Of a DNA stretch of 64,000 nt, positions 54,141-64,000 are shown piece by piece. Positions within the stretch are counted from its first letter, which is position 1, and every line of letters starts with the position of its first letter. The translations under genes were made by a program, and so were the position numbers. The notes below the pieces were generated by a model. The model did no database searches, had not been told where the DNA came from, and saw nothing but the letters and a program-made list of their open reading frames with translations. Origin of the DNA: Phytoseiulus persimilis (taxonomy: Eukaryota > Arthropoda > Arachnida > Mesostigmata > Phytoseiidae); assembly GCA_037576195.1 (NCBI GenBank), contig JAQZDE010000081.1, positions 36,001 through 100,000 on the forward strand, read 5' to 3'.

Positions 54141-57100
54141 TTCCTACGTACCTGGTAGGTTTGTCAATGACTTCACAGTCTATCTCAGTTATTACATGGT
54201 TTTTGTGTTGCTTATGTATTCATTGAGAGGCTAGTAGAAGTATTAGTTGATTGTTTCCATTGGAGTTTACACTGACGAGTTGCCTGCTCCTATCATCGGC
54301 TCGGATCGTTCAACGATTCCGTCGCTCAGGGCATCCTCGTTTATCAACATTTCTTGTCTGAGATGATCTCGTTATGGGATGCAAGCACGTTTTCATTGCA
54401 TGGGAATAGAAACGTGTTTTCGAAGGTTGAATCGACGCTTCATCGTGAATGCGACGATCACAGCGATGAACCCGGCTCGACGCAAACGCGTGTCGCCAGA
54501 GGCCGACCTGGGGTTGAGCGAGGTTCGCCCTTACGTGACTAAGCCGAATGTCACGGTTTTTCAACAGGTTCGCTGTGATCGACCGTTGGAAGTGACGCAT
54601 GCTGTTCTTCCGCTTGCATGTTCCCGGCTTAAAAGGAACTGCGAAATCAATGGGGTCGGAATACAGGCTTCAAACGACACTGGGCGTCATTACACGGGTC
54701 CTTTTCGATTTTTCTCCGTCGTCAGTGTGATCTCTGCCGATGCTTCTCCATTTAGTGGATGCAATTCTCACTCGTGAACTATCGCAGCTCAGTAAACAAG
54801 TCTCAATCACATCAACAACATCCTCATGTTCTGTGTTCTCATATTCATCTTCAATATACGCACGGGAACCTGTTCCCATGTTGGCTTCCCGAAAATTTCG
54901 CCGTTCCACGGAAGTCTCTGGAATTGGAACAAGGTGTGTCGCTCGATAAATCGCTCGGTAGTGTCCAATCCAGATTTTCCGGCTCACAGCGAAACGCCGC
55001 CGTTTAGTCGTGCTCAACGGTGGGGGTCTGTCTGCCTTGGTCAGCAATTCGCAACAAGGCTTGGTTGGAGAGTTGCGTGGATATCTCCGCGTTTCCATTC
55101 TCGCGGAAATGAGATCAGAGTACGGGCCCATCAGATCGTTCAACGTGGGAAACTCTCTCAATTCAAGATTCATAATGCCCCCACGAGCGCTTTCGTTCGT
55201 GAAGTCTTCAAGCTTCTGCGAAAGGTCGTCTGCTCATAGCTCTCAAGTTAGCGCTACCTTGGCGCGTCGGGCTCGCGGAAAGCCTCGAGTATAGACATAT
55301 GTATGTACATATGAGCACATACACATGTGACAGGTATTCCATCACTCAATGTTTGATGTAGCTGCTTTGCAATTAGACTGCAGCGGCTTCGGTTGAATCG
55401 CCCGCAACAGGCATCAGTCCTCTATGATCTACAGACTCAGCCTCTTCGACAGCTGCATTGATAGCTGTAGCATCAAAATCAGCTGAGCGTGATAGAACGC
55501 ATCTCTCGTTCTGGAGGCGAGAAACTCGATAGAATTTCCGTTATCCCCTGATTTCTTCAGGTCGTGGTCACGGCCGAGTACCATGCCAGGATCGGACACA
55601 GCTGAAAATCGTATCAACTGGCTATGTCGATGGCACGGGGAAGAATCGCCACGGGTTGCGATTCGTTTCCATCTATGACTAGGGTTGTTAGTTTCAGTCT
55701 CAGCAGCTGTTGTTCCTTCTCGTGCCGCGTCGTGAAGATTCACGAAAAGAAGCATACTCTCTTCTCCGGAGGTCTAGAAAGACGGTACAGAAGATTCCCT
55801 CATTAAGGTTTACAGATCACATGCATTTTCACGAAATCGAGGGCGAAGATACGCTAAAGGGTCACAAACTAGAGCTTGAACTTGATGATATGCAGTCCAC
55901 AGTAGTCTATATGCGCGCGAACTCCTCCCGTACCCAATGGAAAATCTTAATCATTGCCGATTTCGGATTATTTTTCCTTTCCTTCTGTCTATCCGTCCAA
56001 ATGCCATGACGCCATAATTGTTGACATATCCACCAATTCGGAACCGATCTTCTTATGCCTCTCCATCTCTTTTGAACGGCTCTGAGATTGATTCGAACCG
56101 AGTCCGATTCACTTGAGATCCGGGAGAGTCGGGGTTCGAGAGCAATATACTCCGTTTTCGGTAATTTCGCGGGAATATTGTTTCGCTGCAGCTTGCAGCA
56201 TGTGTAGATGGAGATGCTCGCAGCCAGCAAGCTTCAAGCCTCCGTCATGATCGGAACCGATTAGGATTCTAGGTGGATTTCACGAGAATCAAAATTGACA
56301 ACTTTTGGCTAGCAAGTTCGCGCCCATGAATCAATCCGAAAAGTCTACACTTCTGAGGGCAGTACTTCAGGGGGGAGGGGTACCAACGAGAAATTAGACC
56401 TCCTTTCTCAGCAGTGGAAATAGAAAACCGTAGTAGTAGTGGTAGTGGATAGTAGGAGAAGACGAAGGAGAAGTTCTACAGCGGTCGTCGAAGTAGTAGT
56501 TGTTCTGCCTGAGTACTTGGTGGTCACAGTAGGAGAAAATGAGGCATTCAATGGTACGATAGGTCATTCGTTGCCCTGCTGCTGCGGAGTATCGCAGCAG
56601 CTGGCATAGATCTGTTCTCAAACGGGAATCGAGATGAAAATCTTCAGTATGTTCTGCTTCGAAATGTCGGGCCCCGTCAGCGCGCTCACCTCCGATTGCG
56701 GAATGGAGCGGAACGAACGTCTGACTGGAGAGGCCTCGTTTCGGCAAAACCAAAACCGTTGGAAATGGAGTCTCTTCTTCTTTAAATTCTTACTGTCAAT
56801 GGTAGGGTCGGACTGTGGTCCAAGTAATTGTTGTAGGGTTCCGTCCTGTAACATCTGTTTTTTCGCTTTTCGGGAGATAAGCACTTTGATTGGAGAGAGG
56901 ATCAAGCTCTGGCGTGACGTCAACAGAGATCCTGCTTTCTTTCATTCCGAAGCAGGCTGAGAGAAGATCATAAGCACAGCAGTCGATAGCAGTTGGATGG
57001 GTCTAAAATCGGGTAAGTCTGGGAGGAGAAAATAGGTAGCGGGCACTTGCGAGCTACGAAAGAATAGCTGAATTATTTCTGCAAGGGTCGTTGAGGTTAG

Positions 57101-59737
57101 AGGCAGATTCTGAGGATGCACAGGCCCCAAGGGTTCTCCTGTCTCAGGGAGCCCCATGGGAGCTTTGAAGTTCACAGGCTCAGAGCGAAGCGTGTTGGAA
57201 GGGGCTGTGTTTTGAGAGAGCTCGTAGAGCGGTTGTGGCTCCTGATGTCCCGGAGATACGATATCGGGCTATACTCCGTATAGTTCGGGACTTGACACAA
57301 ATTTTCAGAGCTTCCTGTGGGCAGATTCGAGCCGATTCTGAAGCTCATGCTCCGGTTAGAGAAAATTGAATATTCAAGGCATGTGCTCGGAAAAGCAGGC
57401 ACATTGTGATCGATCAGCTAAAGGAATCCACGAACTCCGTAAGAAAACCTTACGTGAGAATCGCTTTTCCGTTCATCGTTCCCGTTCTCCCTAATTTCTC
57501 ATTGAGTTTGTGAACAGGTGATTGTACAAGTGCCCAACGAGATCATGACATTGACAGAGGGGGGGGGGGGAGAGGAATGTGTAATTCCAAAGAATTTTAG
57601 TGAATTTACGCAGATGAAATCTGTTCAGCTGATGGTCTCGTGTGAGAGATTTTTTTGTTCAGGCAGCAACCGATTCAGTCCCTAATTGCCGATGAGTCAT
57701 CGACCTCATCCAAATTGAGCAGTGCTGAATCAGGGCCGATCTCCCCCCTCCGGATGCTTCGGAGGAATTCGATGATTCCACAGGAAATCGAATCGTATTC
57801 GGGTGGGCGAGGCATCATCATGACCTCATCTCATCCCAATCCAGCTGTCCGTTGCTCCGTCGAGTTGCTGGCGTTGACAGCGGATGTGAGGATGAGCGTT
57901 CGCAAATGTAGAAACTACTTTGGCTGTTGCTCTCGTGTACATATCGTGCAGGCGGTTGCTTTCGTGCAGTTATCGCTGCGTCTTCTCCGGAATACATGAG
58001 TGAGTGGGTGGTTCGCAAGTTGAGTGGTGGGGAAGGTGATCGGGCCAGTGGAGGATGGTTGCTCGCGTGAACTGTTCGAGATGAACGCATGCAATGCATT
58101 CAGACTAAATTCTTTTCGTTCCCATTTTCCGAGGTAGAAGCTTTGCTTTCGTGTGATCACACCGATTGCGGCAGTAATTCATACGATCGCAGCTGACAAG
58201 TAATTGATTTCGGTGGTACGACGGCTCTTTGCAGTAACGATCCCCGATGTGATCAGAGCGTCCGCTCTGAAAACGTTCCGGCCTCGAAGCAGACATGTGA
58301 AACAGGTTTTGTTGACGTATCGTGTCGAAAGCAAGGTGGAGGGACTCAGGAAGGATAAGGCAGGGTGATTGGGAAGGTGGGGGAAATCGGGAGAATTCCC
58401 CGTGGCTTTGAAAGAAGTGTCAAGACGGTAAAGATGTGCCAAGCTGTTGGGACACGAGGATTTTCCGTCGGGATTTCCATGGTTTTCCTCCTCATGGACG
58501 TACGCGCAGAGAGGTTCATACGTACGGTTGCTTGTGTATTCTCGCGCTGTAGCTCGTCAGGTTTCATCGTTGATCGTTGTGCTTTCGCCCTGGCTGCCTC
58601 GGTCTCGCACCTTCACTCCGTTTGACTCGTACGCTGAAGCATGTCTGCACCTCCTCGCAGTCCGAAATTACGCTAAAAGATTCACAACCGTCGATTTTCG
58701 GCGCTTTTCGGCTGCCGTCATTTCAACTCTCAACAACTTTTTGGAATAGAGTGAGCTGGGAGCGCACTCCGAGCCACACAAGTACGGGCCTGGTTCATTT
58801 TGATCCTCGGCGTTCTCTGCTGTTGCCTAATGTTCTAATTATCGGAGTCCGCGACCTTCGACTGTGGAGTCTCGTTGCGTTCCGTGGAATCTTCCGAGTC
58901 TATGCGCTGCCGGAGCTCCACGACTTCAAAACACGTCGAGTCGGCGATGCTAAGGCTGGCTGAGCGCGCGGGTGTGCCGCGCAAAGTTACGATAGTAGTT
59001 GGAAAATTTCAACATAGACGGAGACGGTTCGAGGAGTCTCAGTCGTTTGGAGACTGTGCGCCGGAGAACAACCGGTTCATAAAACGAGCATGTATTAACG
59101 AACAGAGAACGACGATTGCCGTAATGAAAAACTATAGTACCAGAATAAAGGATCCACGGCATGAGTTTTTGTACTTGTTCTCTTGCTGAGAGTCCGTCAA
59201 CGGCGATTCTGCTTGTCACTGCGTTAGGCATCTGAGCAACTCTGTCGACTCTCAGATGGATAAGAAGTGGAGATGAAGATCAATTAGTTCGCAGGATGAG
59301 TCGAACTCCGAACGAGTCGTTCCCTTCGTGTTTTGTGACCACGCCGCGGAAAGATCCGCCCGCAGAGCTGCGGGAACACAAAACATGCTCGTGTCTGTAT
59401 CATGAGAGATGACCGGGAAAGTCGGAGGAATGTAACGATCACCAATCAAGTATAAAGATCCGAATCGGAACGAATTCTTGTCCAAGTGAACTGAAACGAC
59501 TCAGTTCACCGACTCCGCGCGGAGCGGGGACGTCAGTTGGGATGGTTCTGTCCGGAGTAACCATCGGTTCGGACGCGTGCGATACAATTCGAATAGAGTC
59601 GACAGTTGTGAAACAGTCTTGAGTTCTCGGCAGTTGAGCTGAGATCGTCAGGGTTTGTCATCCTCGTAATTCGGTCATTGAGGTCGAGCTCGAAGCGCTG
59701 TGACAACGGTTCATCCTTTCATCCACGGAGGGCGAAG

Positions 59738-62700
59738 TCAAACATCGCCTTCACTGGGGGCTCCGTCGTCACCAACGGGGCCCCCATCATCTGTCGCATC
59801 GTTATCGTGACTTCTACGTCTAGCAGCTCCCTGGGTTTCTGCTAGAATTCGAGCCTCCTGTATTGCGAGTTGGCCCGATTCTAAGATCTCCGAAACTGCT
59901 AGATCTTGAGGCCCTCCTGTTCCTTGTCTATGAACATGAACCGTCTCGTGGCTGCCCTCCGATTCCGGGTGAGGTAATGCCGGTCGTCCCGGTGAGCCAC
60001 CGCCGGCTTGACGACGTAGGAACTCCTCCAACGAGTGATCGATTTTCGTTATTTTCTGATTGATCCGCCCCAGCTCCATCTTGAGATCGATGCGCATATC
60101 CACGAGGTTGGCGAGAACCTGGAACGAGCGATAGTTGCTGTCCTGGTCAACATCCCGGGACCCGCTGCCGGGTCCCGGAGTCACGATCCCCGGGGAAGTT
60201 TCATCCAGCTTACCTGTTGATAATCCGCGTGTGGCGCAACCTGTTGGCCCGACGAAGGCGCAGCCATGATCGCCGGAACCTTGGCGGCTCCAGCGCTTTG
60301 GTCGGAGCTGAGGCTGACTTCTCCAGCTGATTCTTCAATAGTTTCGTGGCGGGAACTGGCCATGGTCTTGCCTGTTGATCACGGTGCGTTAGTTCTCCGA
60401 AGTTCCGCCCTCCCAACGACAGCGAGAAAGCCTTCCAGAAGAGAAACATACCCCATTTGGAAAATCGCGTAGCTGCTTGACCAGGCGTTTGGCTGCCACC
60501 TCCTCCGGTGGAAACTTTTGAGGAGCCTTTGCTAGACGTTGTGTCTGCGCCTTCCTGCAAATCAACGATGCCGATGGTTTGAGTTCTGAACGAATGTCCT
60601 CTCAGACGTCACCTGATTTAGTGCTCGGACTGAAAGGGGGACGCTTGGAAGCTCAGAAACAAACTGCCTGACCACATGGGTCATGGCCCCAAAGGGTCAA
60701 CGAATTCGGAACAACGGCCGGAGTCTTATTCAGAGACACGGTTGTTGCCAAGGTGCCGATTTCAGTCGATTTCGAAGTTTCTCGTGGGAGCCGTATTGCG
60801 TCTAAATGGTTCAGTTCGGCCTCGAGTCCATTGAGAGTTCCGCAATATTGGAACCGTTTCTCCCCTCCAATGGATCCAAGAAGAATGGACTCTGTTCTAA
60901 TTGTGGAAAGTAATGGTTGCATCCCCTCAATAGCATCTGAGCGCCAACCGCTCAACATCGACCAGCTATGTCGGATCGAGGTCTGCAAACGATCTACCGA
61001 GGTGAAACTTGGGCTCAGATAGACATTGATTCCGAATGCTATCTGCCGCCAACGGCCGCGTCGATTTCTAGCGACATTCAGCAACTACCGAAGAGTACCA
61101 ACAAAAGCTTGCGCCCCGTTTCAGTACGACCGAACAGTTATGCTACTTCGACTGCTCCCCCTGGCATGACTTACCTTTTCGCCAACGTCCGGTGCGCATG
61201 TAACGGAGCTGGTCGTGGTGGCTGTAGTCGTCGTTGTGGTTGGAGGAGTAGCGGCGGCAGTTGTTGTGCCGGTGTTTTCTTTTGAATCGGAACGGAGAGT
61301 GGCCCATCTGGACAGCTTTGGGCCCGCCGAGGGGTGCAATGCGCTAGGAGCCGAGGGCTCACTTACGTTGATTGACACGTTGCGGGGTAGCGGGACATGG
61401 GGCGCGTGCGAGGCAGGGTGGCCAGGGTGTACGGGGTTAGAAGCGGGTGTTTCTCCGCCAGCTGGAAACGATGCCGTCATGTTGCCTTTCTCAAGGTCAA
61501 TCGAAGGCGGTCTGTGCTGCTGGTCCACGGTTGAGGCTGGAATTTTCGTCGAAATTCGTTCAATTCAGCTCAAGTGTGCTACTCGATTGAACGGTGCGCA
61601 AGAGGGAACAACAGAGACCGATGTAACAAAGGCAGTCGGGACGAGGGGAAGTTAATGAAAGCGGTTTCCAAACCTTTGCGGAACTTTGAGAAGATCTTTC
61701 GAACGAGATGGTCTTGACTCAATTCTTGCAGAGGCTCGTTTTTGCGTCTTTCTGCAAGTTCTTTTTCCCGTTTGACGTCAGACACTTTTCTGAATATCAA
61801 CCGATGTCTTAGGTTGTATGTAAGAAGAAGATTCCGGGCGAACGAATTTGCGAATGCATGGTAGAAATTTAGAACTTCGAGGAGCTTGTCCCTCTTGATT
61901 GAGTGAAGATCGCAATAAGTGAGAGCTCGGACGTTGGCGCAGCTCTGACCGATGGTTGGTTCGCGCCAGAAGCAGTCACCGAACACGTCGCCCTTTCCTG
62001 GGAAGCAGTAGAAGACATCGAATCAATACCGCGAGCGTTCCGCCGCTCAAAACGCCACCTCCTCGTTCGAGTTGGAGGGAGGGGGAGCTCACCTAAAATT
62101 GCGACGACCTCTTCATCTTGGATGACTTCCAGGCTTCCCGATACGACGAACGACAGGGTGTCTATCGATTCTCCCGTGTGGTAGAGGAGATCGCCCGGCG
62201 CTGAATGATCCATTGAGAAGTACATCGCCAGGGCTCGAAGACAACCGTCCGAGGCAAGCCGGAACGCCGGGTGTTCGTTGAAGACCTGCGACAGAATGGC
62301 CATGGTTTTCCGGAGAGATCGGTAAGGGCAGCTTTCAAACATCGCGGTTTTGGAAACTAGACGAGCTACCTTTCGGTTTAGGTGTACACAGATATCAGCC
62401 GTCATGTCTTTGGGACAGTAGCCTAAAACTTTTTTGGTGTCGATGCCCCTGGACATTGTCCACGTGGAGACGACGTAATCCATGACGCGCTCACTGAGTG
62501 CCTTGGGAACTTCGTGTAACTTCATGAACTCCCTAACGTTGTTCAGCATCTCATGGTAGCGAGCAGTGGCCGAAGTCATCTGCTGGATGATTGTCGTTAC
62601 ATGTCCAAAGATCGTGGCATAAAGTAACGCTCCTATCACCATCATACAGATTGTGAACACCTGGAACACAGCCGGAATTCTTTAGTGTTCGTCGACTTTC

Positions 62701-63393
62701 CCGACGTAATCAGTGGCCCTGGGTCCGTGCTCTCTGATGCCTCCGGCCCCAATGACGCTGAATACACTCAACCACGGTCTCATTGTCGACCTCGTCTCCG
62801 AGTCACTTACCTTTTCATTGTCGGTCTCCGCGGCGACGTTGCCGAAGCCAACAGAAGTCATACAGGTCATTGTGTAGTAGAGGGACGTGACGTACATGGT
62901 GCCCCTTGCAGGACCCCCCCTCAGTTCAGCCTTCCCGTTTTCATAGAAAAATCGGAATTCTTCTCTTGTTGTGTTTGCCAACTTCCAGAGCCAACTGAAG
63001 GTATATCCATTTTCAGCATCGCTGCGTCCGATCGAGTACCTGGGCGGAACGGGATCGTGAGCTCAACCGTTCCCAGGCCGCCGGCCGGCGTTCTCATTTC
63101 CAAGAACGTTCTGGCGGTTATACGTGGCCGATCTTCCGTATCCGTAGCGGGAGTCTCAATGGACTCGTTAGCATATTCGATTGCGTCGACTCATTCTACT
63201 CGGTGTACAATCAATAGTGGTCAACTTACCAAATGCAAGCGAGCCAATGCGCGACAAGCATATAGAAACATAGCAGCAAGATTAACATCGCAGCACCGTA
63301 TTCTAAATATCGATCCAGCTTACGGACAACCCGTCCCAATCGGAGGAGTCGAACGACTTTCAATGCGCTGAACAAACTCCCGATGCCTTGTTG
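59738..63393 (-). CDS. eag: eag-type voltage-gated potassium channel (KCNH1/5 class), 5' partial
   Basis: Neuronal plasma-membrane K+ channel. Nine exons traced, in phase: 63393-63230, 63039-62811, 62660-62370, 62285-62093, 61997-61674, 61536-61175, 60554-60452, 60371-60214 and 60118-59738. They encode 734 residues from just before S4 to the stop. Seen in order: S4 ([20 protein letters not shown]), S5 ([21 protein letters not shown]), pore with the SVGFGN filter, S6 ([19 protein letters not shown]), C-linker ([22 protein letters not shown]), cyclic-nucleotide-binding-homology domain ([34 protein letters not shown]) and [21 protein letters not shown] long low-complexity tail follows, then the tetramerising coiled coil ([22 protein letters not shown]). 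The PAS domain and S1-S3 lie beyond the right edge. It is closest to Drosophila eag rather than erg or elk. Exon 6 could contain a further 51-nt intron. Confidence 0.95.
62286..62369 (-). other. 84-nt in-frame, stop-free intron of eag
   Basis: The flanks are CCGAAAG|gtagct and gtcgcag|GTCTTC. Splicing joins HLNRK to [10 protein letters not shown] exactly as in other EAG channels. The intron is 28 codons long and has no stop in frame, so retention would insert 28 residues between the C-linker and the CNBHD. Confidence 0.8.
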
Positions 63394-64000
63394 CTGAAAT
63401 CAATTCGATCGAATTCAGCATATCCTGTTCGAAGCCCACATCTCCAAGCGTTACCGTATGTTTGATAACGACGAGAGCAGAGATTCGAGAGACGCGCTTC
63501 AGAGATCACGAGTGTTCGAATAGAAACGGTCGGAGTTATTTCTACCGAGAAAGACTCTCGTCGCTCTTAGCAAGTTGTGGATTCGTCCGAGAGGTTCGAT
63601 TCTCCAAGGGTATTGGTTATCAAGATCAGGACTCCACACTAAATGTATCGACATTCGCGCTCGAGGCCGGGGACAGATGCTCTGATGCCCCGGAAGAGAA
63701 GGCATTCCCCACTTCAGATTTTTTCTTCTCATAAATTGAACGAACGCGCAGAATCGAGGTTTCTGACGAGGCCCGTTTCCTCCGGCACTGCTCATTCTCA
63801 GGAAAGCAGTCAGGAATGGGAATCACGGGTTCATCATATCCGTTATATTTCCTCTTCCCTAGAAGAGAGGAGACAGATGATGATCCCAAATGGATCAGAA
63901 CATTCGCGATCTCCCTCGATCACTGGTTGCTTATCATCTGAGGTCCAGCTGTTCTGTCACCAAAATTCCCCACCCAATCTTCAATATCTCTGCCATTACC
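63394..64000. other. eag intron sequence at the window edge
   Basis: Upstream of the first eag exon in the window (acceptor tgatttcag at 63394-63402). No S1-S3 coding match is present, so the next upstream exon lies outside the window. A minus frame at 63889-63626 (87 codons, Ser/Glu-rich) has no eag similarity and is probably intronic. Confidence 0.5.

Larger units (their letters stand above)
53225..59737. other. Long stretch with no recognised gene
   Basis: About 6.5 kb. The longest frames (54670-55173 minus, 167 codons; 54826-55239 plus, 137 codons) overlap each other on opposite strands and show no domain, so neither is accepted. Simple repeats are a GA tract (53377-53392), TTGG/TTGA repeats (54101-54140), GTA-type repeats (56419-56460) and a 12-G run (57559-57570). 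It is probably intergenic, including eag 3' UTR near the right end. Confidence 0.45.

Noticed and set aside
54670..55239. Overlapping 167-codon minus and 137-codon plus frames
   Set aside because: They are mutually exclusive, neither has a recognisable feature, and composition is not protein-like.
1..64000. CRISPR arrays, bacterial operons, phage or plasmid features
   Set aside because: No regularly spaced direct repeats or bacterial signals; the window is clearly eukaryotic nuclear DNA.

Overview
The window is nuclear DNA of a compact animal genome. Genes carry many short introns (about 50-280 nt, GT-AG), start codons lack bacterial ribosome binding sites, and the recognisable products are eukaryotic. 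The gene set and the eag-type channel sequence point to an arthropod. The small introns, near-50% GC and close gene spacing suggest an acarine mite, perhaps a phytoseiid predatory mite; that placement is inference, not something shown directly.

Layout. 1-6.2 kb: no confident gene; it holds a ~1.05 kb imperfect palindrome (2627-3680) and a hAT-like terminus (about 5445-5485). 6455-7759 (+): intronless enolase. 10.2-14.4 kb (-): TEX2-like lipid-transfer protein with an SMP domain, ten exons traced. 18979-19318 (+): unidentified two-exon single-pass membrane protein. 19902-21048 (+): PIG-C, a subunit of GPI-GlcNAc transferase. 23.8-26.8 kb (-): complete eight-exon E2F transcription factor with an E2F-type site in its own upstream region. 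27-35.8 kb: no recognised gene; two long plus-strand ORFs and several acidic minus-strand ORF fragments. 35.8-38.3 kb (-): SMG8, an NMD factor. 39591-40601 (+): PSMA1, proteasome alpha-type 1. 41360-42742 (+): intronless DUS2. 43.6-46.6 kb (-): Brambleberry/KAR5-family nuclear-fusion protein. 46.6-48.2 kb (-): unidentified coding-like stretches. 48778-52478 (+): OSGEPL1/Qri7. 53.2-59.7 kb: no recognised gene. 59.7-63.4 kb (-): 3' two-thirds of an eag potassium channel whose 5' exons lie beyond the right edge.

The genes are unrelated housekeeping, cell-cycle, RNA-surveillance and neuronal genes, with no sign of an operon or a coordinated cluster. Pairs of note are SMG8/PSMA1 (head to head, ~1.3 kb between start codons) and DUS2/Brambleberry (tail to tail). 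Exon models were built by hand from splice consensus, reading phase and remembered homologous proteins. Phases were checked at each junction, but no alignment or transcript evidence was available.
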